Below are positions 1 through 6,994 of a stretch of DNA of 9,119 nucleotides, piece after piece. The notes beneath the pieces are model-generated. The model made no database searches and was not told the DNA's origin. It worked only from the letters and a program-made list of their open reading frames with translations. Numbering within the stretch: the stretch's first letter is position 1; each line of letters opens with the position of its first letter. The stretch comes from an uncultured Bacillota bacterium (GTDB lineage Bacteria; Bacillota; Clostridia; Caldicoprobacterales; UBA3941). The stretch covers positions 1 through 9,119 of the forward strand of contig CALGOY010000278.1 of the NCBI GenBank assembly GCA_937960725.1. The letters are read 5' to 3'. Both the position numbers and the translations under genes were made by a program.

Positions 1-1791
1 CTTGAATGTTTCTTGATCCTCAGGATCAACCAGTACCATTTCCTTAGCCAGTCTCTCTAGCTCTTCATCATATATAAAGTTAGTATTAAGCCCTGCTTTA
101 ATCAGGTCAGGATCAGTAGTATAAGCTCTTGATTGATCATACTCTGGATAGAAGCCTGTTCCTAAGTTAAACATATGGTATGTGGGAACCGCATACTTAG
201 GATCCTTAGAACCATCTCTGTAGAGATAGTTCAGAAGCTCCTGGAAACTCATCACAGTTTGTTTAATCTGCATACCAGCTGCGGCCACATCAGGGTTCTC
301 CTGTAATTTAACAACCAGCAATTCGGATACAGGGTTGTTCTCTGAAGAAGCCCATTCTATAATAAGCGGCATCAATGTACCATCTTCTAGCTTCTTATAG
401 CGGATACCCTCCTTATACTCGTTACCATTCTCGTCGTATACCCAGCCACCCTCTTCTAATACCTCAATAGCTTTTTCTAAACTGTATGGATATGTGTTTA
501 GCTTTTGATTTAGTTCAGCTTTTGTTTCCTGATAGAACCAGAAAGCTTCTCCGTAGGGGCCGTGTACTACAGAACCAAATCCACCTGTAAAGGACTTAGC
601 AAAGTCGTTTCTATCTAATAGGTAAGCAATGGCCTGACGAACCTCTGGGAATTGAGTAGGACCATGGTCGCATACAAATTGAAGCCTTCCATATCCTGCT
701 CTGGGATAAGATGAGTAAGAAAATCCTCCTTGTTCAACCAAATCAAGGCCAGCTTGTATCTCGGCACCGTTGCTTATTCCCGTTAAAAGATCCACTGAAC
801 CGGTCGCCAGCTCATCCATAGATGTTTCGTCAGTTACCTTCTTGTATATTAAGGTATGGATGCTAGGCTTTTTGCCTTCCCAGTTTCCTAGGAATCTGGG
901 GTTTACTTCTAAAACAGCAGTCTTCGATGCTTCGTCATAGCTCTTTAGCACATAAGGTCCAGTAGAAGGTCTTGGAATTGCACTTCTAGCTGCATTGATT
1001 TTATCCTCATATGCTTCTTTTGTAAGCTCAACTGTAAAATAGCACCCTTCCCCATCGTCCTTAATATCTACGGTTTCATCAGTATAGAAAGAAAGCATTG
1101 TAGGACTAACGCTTGCGAGAGCCATTTCATAGAAGTAAGGTAGGTTTTCCGCTGAAATAGTAACAGAGAAAGTTTTGTCATCAATCAACCTTACGCCTTT
1201 AAATTCCTTAGACTCCCCTGTTGAGAATTCTTTCCAACCAACGTAATGATAACCATATGTGTTGGAACCACCCATCTCCCCTACTAAGGGTGATGACCAT
1301 AATAAGATAGACGCTACATAGTCTTTTGCTGTTATGGGAGTACCATCATCATAGGTTAGCCCATCTTTTATAGTCCATGTATAGGTCTTGGAGCCATCTT
1401 CATTCTCCGTAACTTCATATTTTTCTACTACTGTTTCATTTACTACGTACTTTATATCCCGGGTCATATCAACAGTGCTATATCCGGTAGTCAGCTGATA
1501 AATGTCATAGTCAGCGGCATTGTTCTGAAAATAGGGAATCCAGTCATTGGATAATTCCGTGCTATTCCCAATAATAAGCTGGCCACTGGGCTCACGGTTT
1601 ACAACCTCTTCTTTCTCCTCTTCTTCAGCTGCTTCATCTTCAGCAGCTGTATCTTCAGTTTTATCGGTGGCATCTTCTTGGGTAGTATCTGGCTGCTGCT
1701 CTACTACGCCAGTATCTTCCTTACTACCACATGCTGCCAATGTAATTAGCATTACTGCCACTAGAAATATTGACAGCAATCTCTTTTTCAT
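1..1791 (-). CDS. Family 5 extracellular solute-binding lipoprotein (peptide-type), C-terminus cut by window edge
   Basis: The reverse strand is open for 597 codons from an ATG at 1791-1789 to the left edge, so the C-terminus is missing. The start is supported by AAGGAGG at 1806-1800, 8 bases upstream. Residues 1-21 form a lipoprotein signal peptide: a KKR head, a hydrophobic core and a lipobox LAAC with Cys21 as the predicted lipidated residue. Residues 22-67 are an acidic, low-complexity Asp/Glu/Thr linker that would tether the domain to the membrane. The mature domain follows; residues 137-159 (YTWTIKDGLTYDDGTPITAK and the following DYV) are the typical N-lobe block of family 5 (OppA/DppA) binding proteins. 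A later block with FPEVRQAIAYLLDRNDF is also typical. At over 597 residues it is already longer than many relatives. It differs clearly from the OppA at 6752-8694, so it is not a recent duplicate. It lies downstream of the oppBCDF genes but has its own promoter. Its ligand cannot be told; peptides are the likeliest. Confidence 0.9.
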   Translation of the reverse strand, partial: MKKRLLSIFLVAVMLITLAACGSKEDTGVVEQQPDTTQEDATDKTEDTAAEDEAAEEEEKEEVVNREPSGQLIIGNSTELSNDWIPYFQNNAADYDIYQLTTGYSTVDMTRDIKYVVNETVVEKYEVTENEDGSKTYTWTIKDGLTYDDGTPITAKDYVASILLWSSPLVGEMGGSNTYGYHYVGWKEFSTGESKEFKGVRLIDDKTFSVTISAENLPYFYEMALASVSPTMLSFYTDETVDIKDDGEGCYFTVELTKEAYEDKINAARSAIPRPSTGPYVLKSYDEASKTAVLEVNPRFLGNWEGKKPSIHTLIYKKVTDETSMDELATGSVDLLTGISNGAEIQAGLDLVEQGGFSYSSYPRAGYGRLQFVCDHGPTQFPEVRQAIAYLLDRNDFAKSFTGGFGSVVHGPYGEAFWFYQETKAELNQKLNTYPYSLEKAIEVLEEGGWVYDENGNEYKEGIRYKKLEDGTLMPLIIEWASSENNPVSELLVVKLQENPDVAAAGMQIKQTVMSFQELLNYLYRDGSKDPKYAVPTYHMFNLGTGFYPEYDQSRAYTTDPDLIKAGLNTNFIYDEELERLAKEMVLVDPEDQETFK

Positions 1792-1844
1792 TCAAATCTC
1801 CTCCTTAAAGTATATTTTAATATAATATTTATGGTTATATCATA

Positions 1845-1878
1845 AAAGTAATGAATGTTATAAACACTTCATTACTTT
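1845..1878 (-). repeat. Inverted repeat / hairpin in the leader of the second binding-protein gene
   Basis: The arms AAAGTAATGAA (1845-1855) and TTCATTACTTT (1868-1878) are perfect reverse complements of 11 bases with a 12-base loop. It lies between the predicted transcription start (about 1906) and the ribosome site (1806-1800). No T-run follows on the minus strand, so it does not look like a terminator. It could be an operator for a dimeric repressor or an mRNA stabilising hairpin; the role is inference. Confidence 0.55.
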
Positions 1879-1912
1879 AATAAGATAATCATTCAAAATT
1901 TAATTACTTGTA

Positions 1913-1941
1913 ATTATACCACCTTTTCAATGTTATAACAA
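1913..1941 (-). promoter_or_regulatory. Putative sigma-A promoter of the second binding-protein gene
   Basis: On the minus strand, TTGTTA (1941-1936) and a perfect TATAAT (1918-1913) are separated by exactly 17 bases. Transcription would start near 1906, giving a leader of about 115 bases before the ATG at 1791. The region is AT-rich, so chance matches are possible. The exact -10, the ideal spacing and the position just after a terminator support it. Confidence 0.6.
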
Positions 1942-2152
1942 TATATAATTTTGCAATTTATGAATATATTATTATATAAAATTGCACTTCTTATTGTTGT
2001 AAGTGTATATAAATGTATAATGATTATGCATTTATATATCATAATTGTACGAAAAAAGTCCATTTTTATCGCATTTTTACAGTATTTATTAATAGTTAAA
2101 CAGAATTTTTAATAATTATACATTTGTGCATAAACACTTTTCTTGCACGTAA

Positions 2153-2189
2153 AAAATAAAAAGCTGCATTTATTGCAGCTTTTTATTTT
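2153..2189 (-). terminator. Rho-independent terminator of the opp operon
   Basis: Arms 2153-2168 and 2174-2189 are perfect reverse complements of 16 bases around a 5-base loop. The core is AGCTGCA/TGCAGCT, and the stem ends in TTTTTATTTT on the minus strand. It begins 17 bases after the oppF stop codon. The A/T flanks are symmetrical, so it could also stop plus-strand transcription, but no plus-strand gene is seen nearby. Confidence 0.88.
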
Positions 2190-2206
2190 AATATGCAATT
2201 TTCTAT

Positions 2207-3187
2207 TCATTTTTCTTCCGAAACCATATGACATGCCACGGAATGTCCTTTTGAAACCTCCTTCAATGGAGGTTCGACCTCAGCACATATCGGTTTTGCA
2301 TATTTACACCGCTCCCTAAATCGGCAGCCTTTTGGCACATTAATAGGACTGGGCACATCCCCCTCTAGCTTAATCCTCTTCTTTTTAGCAGCTTCATCCG
2401 GGTCTGCAATGGGCACTGCCGATAGCAGAGCTTGAGTGTAAGGATGCTTCGGTGACGTAAACAGCTCATGGCTATCTGCCAGCTCCACCAGTTTACCCAG
2501 ATACATAACTCCAATTCTGTCGGAGATATATTTTACCATGGAAATATCATGGGCTATAAACAGGTAGGTTAATCCTAACTCTTTTTGTAGATCTTGCAGC
2601 ATGTTAACTATCTGAGCCTGGATGGACACATCCAACGCAGAGATCGGCTCATCACAGACTATAAACTCCGGTTCTACTGCCAAGGCCCTAGCAATTCCTA
2701 TTCTCTGCCGCTGTCCACCACTGAATTCATGGGGAAATCGATTGGCGTGCTCCTTATTAAGCCCTACTTTCTCTAGCAGTTCATAGACCCTTCTCATTCT
2801 CTCTTCGCCCGTAGCCAGCTTATGAATATCTATTCCCTCGGCTATAATATTGGAAACCATCATACGGGGGTTTAAAGAGGCATAAGGGTCCTGGAATATC
2901 ATCTGGGCTCTTTTCTTAAACTCCTTGGCCTTTTTCCCCTTAAGCCCGCTAACAGGCTGGCCGTCAAACTCCACTACTCCATCAGTGGGTTCATAAATAC
3001 CCAGAATAGTACGGCCTATAGTGGTCTTACCACAACCTGATTCTCCTACCAGCCCTAGGGTTTCTCCTTTATATATATCAAAGCTAACATCATCTACAGC
3101 TTTCAGATATACGCCCTTGCTTACCTCAAAGTATTTCTTCAGGTTTTTAACACGAACTAGTACTTTCTTATCCTTTGAATCAGCCAT
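2207..3187 (-). CDS. oppF: Oligopeptide ABC transporter ATP-binding protein OppF
   Basis: This 326-residue cytoplasmic ATPase pairs with OppD to drive peptide uptake through OppB/OppC. It has all the ATPase motifs: Walker A GESGCGKT (48-55), Q-loop Gln99 in FQDPYASLNP, signature FSGGQRQR (155-162), Walker B FIVCDEP (175-181) and switch His213. The C-terminal oligopeptide-transporter extension carries cysteines 288, 294, 301 and 319, spaced C-x5-C-x6-C-x17-C. This motif is common in Opp/Dpp ATPases and is reported to bind an iron-sulfur cluster in some homologues. The ATG at 3187 overlaps the end of oppD by 8 bases, with a G-rich ribosome site just upstream, so the two are probably translationally coupled. 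The YASLNPRM Q-loop stretch and the position after oppD favour OppF over OppD. It is the last gene of the operon, followed by a strong terminator. DppF or AppF naming is possible; substrate specificity is set mainly by the binding protein. Confidence 0.93.
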   Translation of the reverse strand: MADSKDKKVLVRVKNLKKYFEVSKGVYLKAVDDVSFDIYKGETLGLVGESGCGKTTIGRTILGIYEPTDGVVEFDGQPVSGLKGKKAKEFKKRAQMIFQDPYASLNPRMMVSNIIAEGIDIHKLATGEERMRRVYELLEKVGLNKEHANRFPHEFSGGQRQRIGIARALAVEPEFIVCDEPISALDVSIQAQIVNMLQDLQKELGLTYLFIAHDISMVKYISDRIGVMYLGKLVELADSHELFTSPKHPYTQALLSAVPIADPDEAAKKKRIKLEGDVPSPINVPKGCRFRERCKYAKPICAEVEPPLKEVSKGHSVACHMVSEEK

Positions 3188-4238
3188 TTTGGGAACCCCC
3201 CTTCCCTATTTTTTGTTTCTCCCCTTTTCCGTAGAGGTCAGGTACCTCAACTTTCGGAGCCTGGGAGTGATTGAGCCAACATGCTGCATGGTGGCCATCA
3301 GAGATATCAAAGTTGGGAGGCATCTCTTCCCGGCAGATTTTCATAGCATATTCGCAGCGATCTGCAAAAGGACAGCCCACTGGTGGAGCAAGTAAATCTG
3401 GAGGCGTTCCCTCGATAGAGGCCAATCTATCGGTATCCTTGCTTATATCTACTCTGGGAACAGATTTTAGAAGTCCCCAGGTATATGGATGTTTACTATT
3501 GTAGAAAATTTCCCGGGTAGTTCCCATCTCTACTACTTTTCCTCCATACATTACTACAACTCTATCAGCCATATGAGCTACTACCCCTAGATCGTGAGTA
3601 ATCAGTATGATGGATGTTCCTGTTTGCTCTTTTAGTTCATTCATCAAGTCCAATATCTGGGCCTGTATAGTAACGTCTAAGGCCGTAGTAGGCTCGTCAG
3701 CGATCAAAAGCTGCGGCTTGCACACCAATGCCATGGCTATCATAGCTCTCTGGCGCATTCCCCCTGAAAACTGATGGGGATATTCGTAAAAGCGCTGCTC
3801 GGGGTTTGGAATCTGCACCATCCTAAGCATTTCAATAGCTCTTTCTCTCGCTTCTTTTCTGGAAACTTTCTGATGCTTCGTGAGGGCCTCTACTATTTGT
3901 TTACCTACGGTCATAGTGGGATTTAGGGAAGTCATAGGATCTTGAAATATCATTCCTATCTTTTCCCCTCTTATCTTCCTCATTTCTCGTTCTTTCTTTT
4001 TAATTATATCTTCACCATCGAATAGGATTTGTCCATTTTTAAACCGTGCCGGAGGCTCAGGATTCAGCCTCATAATGGATTTAGCTGTAACCGATTTTCC
4101 ACAGCCGGACTCACCTACAATTGCCAATGTTTCCCCTTCGTAGAGGTGAAAGGACACGCCTCGTACCGCCTTTACCTCTCCCGCATAGGTGTCAAAAGAT
4201 ACTTCTAGATTTCTTATATCCAACAATTTCTTCTTCAA
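3180..4238 (-). CDS. oppD: Oligopeptide ABC transporter ATP-binding protein OppD
   Basis: This 352-residue ATPase is the partner of OppF. Visible motifs are Walker A GESGCGKS (about 42-49), Q-loop FQDPMTSLNP (about 98-107), signature FSGGMRQR (about 157-164), Walker B LLIADEP, and the switch histidine in LITHD. The MTSLNP and SGGMRQR forms are typical of the OppD/DppD branch. The C-terminal extension has four cysteines spaced C-x5-C-x6-C-x17-C, the same spacing as in OppF, followed by a Lys/Gly-rich tail of about 30 residues. The start is TTG at 4238-4236. No in-frame ATG lies between the oppC stop and this codon, and family members begin with the same KKLLxIxNLxVSFxTYAGEV block, so TTG is the likely start. 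The upstream GGGGGTGG is a weaker ribosome site than those of its neighbours. It begins 13 bases after oppC and overlaps oppF by 8 bases. Confidence 0.93.
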   Translation of the reverse strand: MKKKLLDIRNLEVSFDTYAGEVKAVRGVSFHLYEGETLAIVGESGCGKSVTAKSIMRLNPEPPARFKNGQILFDGEDIIKKKEREMRKIRGEKIGMIFQDPMTSLNPTMTVGKQIVEALTKHQKVSRKEARERAIEMLRMVQIPNPEQRFYEYPHQFSGGMRQRAMIAMALVCKPQLLIADEPTTALDVTIQAQILDLMNELKEQTGTSIILITHDLGVVAHMADRVVVMYGGKVVEMGTTREIFYNSKHPYTWGLLKSVPRVDISKDTDRLASIEGTPPDLLAPPVGCPFADRCEYAMKICREEMPPNFDISDGHHAACWLNHSQAPKVEVPDLYGKGEKQKIGKGGSQNG

Positions 4239-4251
4239 TCTTTTCCACCCC

Positions 4252-5547
4252 CTACTGTCTCAACCTAGGATCTAAGGCATCCCTAAGTCCATCGCCTAAT
4301 AGGTTAAAGCTAAGCATGGTTAAACTAATTACCACAGCAGGAATGATTAACTGATGGGGAAACTGTCTAAATACATTGGCTCCTTGGTTTGCCAATACGC
4401 CCCAGGATGCAAACGGTGCAGGCATACCTAATCCAATAAAGCTTAAGAAAGCCTCGGAGAATATCATGCTCGGCACCATCATAGTCATGTTGACTAATAG
4501 CGGTCCCATAGTATTTGGAATCAAATGTTTAAATAAAATTCGCTTAGTATCCGCACCTAAGGCCTGAGCAGCTATCACATACTCAGAATGCTTCAACCTC
4601 ATTACCTCTCCCCTAACCAGACGGGCTGTACCCATCCAGCTAGTACAGCTTAGTACGATAATAATAGGCTTCAGTCCCGGTTCCATAACGGTGAGTAAAA
4701 GGATTATATATAATAGGCTCGGAACGGTCATCAATATCTCGACAATACGCATCATGAATGTGTCCACTTTTCCACCTTTATATCCAGCAATACCTCCATA
4801 GACTATCCCGATTAAAACGGAAAACAGAACAGAAGTAATCGCTATAAAAAATGAAACCCTGGCTCCTTCCCAAAGGCGAGTCCACAGATCTCGTCCAAAT
4901 TCATCGGTACCTAGCCAATATTTTTTATTAAACCACTTTTCCCCGTGGGTTTTTATAGTTAAATTCCGCCCCTTTTTCGTAAAGGTTATTCCGCGAAAAT
5001 CAGGATCTTCATTCAATATTTTTTCTCCAGCATCGTTTAACTTTTTAACAACGCTGTTCCAAGTGTCGCTATTATCTACGGTAATACGAAGCTCATATTC
5101 TTTTTTGTCTCCCTGCCAGGATTCTTCCGACGCGTTACCGATTTTAAACGCTATCTCTCCCGCAGATTTAAATCTCACATTTCTAAACGTAACTTTGCTT
5201 TTCCTAAAGTTAGAGCTATAATCATCATAATCAAATACATCATTAGCTATCATGGTAATACTTCTAGCATTTGACATAAATGGAGTTTGATTTTGCTCCT
5301 GTAAATTTTGTTTTTTATATGTGTGACCATAAAGTTTATATGATATAATCGGCCCTATAATTGCCATAATCATAAAAAAAACCAATATCCAGAAGGAAAT
5401 CATGGCAGGAATATTTTTCTTAAGCCTTCTCAGGGCATCCTGATAATAGGACATGCTTTCTCTCTTAATAGCTTGAGATTCTTTTATATTCTTACCTACG
5501 TGCGTAAATTTGCTTGGATCTATGTTTTGAATATTCAAATCTGCCAT
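4252..5547 (-). CDS. oppC: Oligopeptide ABC transporter permease OppC, with large extracytoplasmic insert
   Basis: This inner-membrane permease forms the peptide channel with OppB. The order of parts is a cytoplasmic N-terminus (1-46), TM1 (about 47-70), a long polar segment (about 71-207), the conserved entry block LGTDEFGRDLWTRLWEGARV (about 212-231), then the usual permease core. The core carries the EAA loop YVIAAQALGADTKRILFKHL that contacts the ATPases, and the C-terminus DPRLRQ is typical of the family. At 431 residues it is about 100-130 longer than a typical OppC. The excess lies between TM1 and the core and should face outside. The ATG at 5547 follows the oppB stop codon with no gap (TAAATG). 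AGGAGG at 5558-5553, inside the end of oppB, serves as its ribosome site, so tight translational coupling is expected. Identification as an OppC-type permease is firm; the function of the insert is unknown. Confidence 0.93.
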   Translation of the reverse strand: MADLNIQNIDPSKFTHVGKNIKESQAIKRESMSYYQDALRRLKKNIPAMISFWILVFFMIMAIIGPIISYKLYGHTYKKQNLQEQNQTPFMSNARSITMIANDVFDYDDYSSNFRKSKVTFRNVRFKSAGEIAFKIGNASEESWQGDKKEYELRITVDNSDTWNSVVKKLNDAGEKILNEDPDFRGITFTKKGRNLTIKTHGEKWFNKKYWLGTDEFGRDLWTRLWEGARVSFFIAITSVLFSVLIGIVYGGIAGYKGGKVDTFMMRIVEILMTVPSLLYIILLLTVMEPGLKPIIIVLSCTSWMGTARLVRGEVMRLKHSEYVIAAQALGADTKRILFKHLIPNTMGPLLVNMTMMVPSMIFSEAFLSFIGLGMPAPFASWGVLANQGANVFRQFPHQLIIPAVVISLTMLSFNLLGDGLRDALDPRLRQ

Positions 5548-6477
5548 TTACTTTCCTCCTTTCCCTTTAACTCTCAATCTAGGATCGATTAAGCCGTATA
5601 TAATATCAACTAAAAGCATAGATAAAATAATGAGTGCTGCATAAAATATGGTAATCCCCATAATCATAGAATAATCGGATTCGTAAATAGATTTAACAAA
5701 ATACTTTCCTAAGCCTGCCACTGCAAATATATTTTCAATAACGATGGAACCCGTGATAAGTGATGCAAATGTAGGTCCTAATACCGTTACAACAGGCATA
5801 ATGGCATTTCTAATCACATGGCCCCATATTATTTCTCCTTTAGACAAGCCTTTGGCCTTTGCAGTATTAATGTAATCCTGACCCATCACTTCAAGGGTAG
5901 AAGAACGCATCAGCCTAGAGATGAGTGCCAGCGAACCTAAACCCAATGTCACAGATGGAAGAACCAAAGACCATTCGCTCTCATTTACAGTAACCGGGAA
6001 CCAGCCCAACTCCACTCCTAAAAAGTAGGCTAGTATAGGTCCTAACACAATAGATGGGATAGATACCCCTATAATAGCAATCAAAATGCTAAGATAGTCG
6101 AGCAATCCTTCATGATTAAGGGCCGCCACTATACCGAGCAGTAGCCCGAATACCGTAGCAAACACCGCAGCCCTCCAGCCTATAGCAAATGAATTAGGAA
6201 AATTCTCCCTTATAATTGCATTAACAGACCTTCCAGCCTCCTTCATAGATATACCTAAATCCCCTTTGACTAGATTTTTAAGATATAAGCCATACTGTAC
6301 TAAAATAGGCTTATCAAGGTTATATTTTTTCTCCAGAGCTGCTCTAACCTCCGGCTTTATTTTAGGATCGTTAAAAGGATTATGAGGAAGTATTTTCATA
6401 AGAAAAAAAGTTATTGAAGCTATAACAAACAAAGTGAGTATGGCATAAAATAGCCGCTTTACTATATATCTAAGCAC
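5548..6477 (-). CDS. oppB: Oligopeptide ABC transporter permease OppB
   Basis: This 309-residue inner-membrane permease is the partner of OppC, and its length is normal for OppB/DppB. It starts LRYIVKRLFYAILTLFVIAS (after the initiator Met), which is the N-terminal TM helix typical of the family. It has the GDLGISMK block near residue 72-79, several further hydrophobic helices, the EAA loop DYINTAKAKGLSKGEIIWGH, and a C-terminus IDPRLRVKGKGGK. The start is GTG at 6477-6475, backed by AGGAGG 8 bases upstream. It is separated from oppA by 274 bases holding two hairpins, while everything downstream is tightly packed. OppBCDF are therefore probably made at a lower level than OppA, by read-through or from an unidentified internal promoter. 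The stop abuts the oppC ATG. Confidence 0.94.
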   Translation of the reverse strand: MLRYIVKRLFYAILTLFVIASITFFLMKILPHNPFNDPKIKPEVRAALEKKYNLDKPILVQYGLYLKNLVKGDLGISMKEAGRSVNAIIRENFPNSFAIGWRAAVFATVFGLLLGIVAALNHEGLLDYLSILIAIIGVSIPSIVLGPILAYFLGVELGWFPVTVNESEWSLVLPSVTLGLGSLALISRLMRSSTLEVMGQDYINTAKAKGLSKGEIIWGHVIRNAIMPVVTVLGPTFASLITGSIVIENIFAVAGLGKYFVKSIYESDYSMIMGITIFYAALIILSMLLVDIIYGLIDPRLRVKGKGGK

Positions 6478-6590
6478 CTTTCAAACCTCCTCTTGCCACT
6501 AATAGCTTCCATACTGTCAATAACTAATATGATATCATATATTCTTTTTACCTTATAGATGTATTTTGTGGACAACTCGCTATATATTGC

Positions 6591-6649
6591 CATGGATGCT
6601 CGAGTCTAAGATCAAAAGTAAACATTGATCTTAGGCTTAAACATCCATG
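6591..6649 (-). repeat. Long imperfect hairpin between oppA and oppB
   Basis: The outer arms CATGGATG (6591-6598) and CATCCATG (6642-6649) are perfect complements. The inner arms CTAAGATCA (6606-6614) and TGATCTTAG (6626-6634) are also perfect. Seven poorly matched bases on each side separate them, and the loop has 11 bases. There is no T-run after it on either strand, so it is not a classical terminator. It lies about 110 bases upstream of oppB and would sit in the oppA-oppB read-through transcript. It may be a processing or stability element, or a remnant of a small mobile repeat. That is inference. Confidence 0.6.
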
Positions 6650-6689
6650 AAAATATAATAAATAAAGTAAAAATAAGTAAAATGAAATT

Positions 6690-6723
6690 AAAAGGTATAT
6701 GCGCACCCGCACATATACCTTTT
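6690..6723 (-). terminator. Terminator / attenuator after oppA
   Basis: Read on the minus strand, a 15-bp stem (arms 6723-6709 and 6704-6690, one U-G pair) closes a 4-base loop, GGGT, and ends in TTTTAATTT. The core GGTATATG/CATATACC is perfect. It starts 28 bases after the oppA stop codon and lies 212 bases before the oppB start. It is placed to end most oppA transcripts and let some read-through reach oppBCDF, a common way to make binding protein in excess. The read-through fraction is unknown. Confidence 0.8.
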
Positions 6724-6751
6724 ATAAGCTTATAAGCGTAATGTGCATATA

Positions 6752-6994
6752 TTAGTTTTTATCAGCCAATTTCGCTTCCATATCGATGTCTGCAAAATAG
6801 AAATCAGTAGTAGCTCCTACTCCGCGATTGACCACACCGGTTAGATATTCCTTGTATGTCCAGTGGGCAATTCGGAAGTAGTTAGGAATTATAGCCATGT
6901 CCTCCTGGATGAGAATTCTTTCTGCTTCATACAGATATTCCATCCTAGCCTTAGGATCTTCTTCTACCATTGCTTTTTCTAACAGCTCATCATA
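6752..6994 (-). pseudogene. oppA: C-terminal part of OppA, out of frame (frameshifted)
   Basis: This stretch encodes the last 80 residues of OppA in the -1 frame relative to the main part. It opens YDELLEKAMVEEDPKARMEY and includes the conserved family 5 C-lobe pattern (an AE-ILIQEDMAIIPNYFR-type segment), ending at TAA 6754-6752. An ATG at 6970 could start a 72-residue piece, but no ribosome site precedes it. That ATG lies 8 bases after the TAG that ends the main part, so only weak reinitiation is conceivable. A fragment this size would lack a signal peptide and could not act alone. It is best read as the broken tail of the gene at 6979-8694. Confidence 0.85.

Larger units (their letters stand above)
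1792..2152. other. AT-rich intergenic spacer upstream of the second binding-protein gene
   Basis: This 361-base gap between the oppF terminator and the second binding-protein gene is very AT-rich and I see no convincing gene in it. It holds the minus-strand promoter at 1941-1913, an inverted repeat at 1845-1878 in the predicted leader, and the ribosome site at 1806-1800. The rest (about 1942-2152) is low-complexity A/T with no motif I can name. Confidence 0.7.

Noticed and set aside
1547..1825. Plus-strand open frame with a Ser-rich product opposite the start of the second binding-protein gene
   Set aside because: It is a shadow of the acidic linker and signal peptide on the other strand. 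It is low in complexity, lacks a convincing ribosome site and resembles no family.
1987..2022. Plus-strand promoter-like pair (TTGTTG-16-TATAAT)
   Set aside because: No plus-strand gene follows within the gap, and the DNA is A/T-rich enough to give such matches by chance.
2594..4567. Several short plus-strand open frames (2594-2776, 3021-3395, 3271-3504, 4121-4354, 4376-4567)
   Set aside because: All lie opposite clear oppF, oppD or oppC coding sequence and have no recognisable product or ribosome site.
6515..6520. TTGACA on the minus strand as an internal oppB promoter
   Set aside because: No acceptable -10 element lies 16-18 bases downstream.
6527..6540. 14-base palindrome ATATGATATCATAT upstream of oppB
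   Set aside because: It is composed almost wholly of A/T and has no T-run or link to a promoter, so I cannot support a regulatory role.
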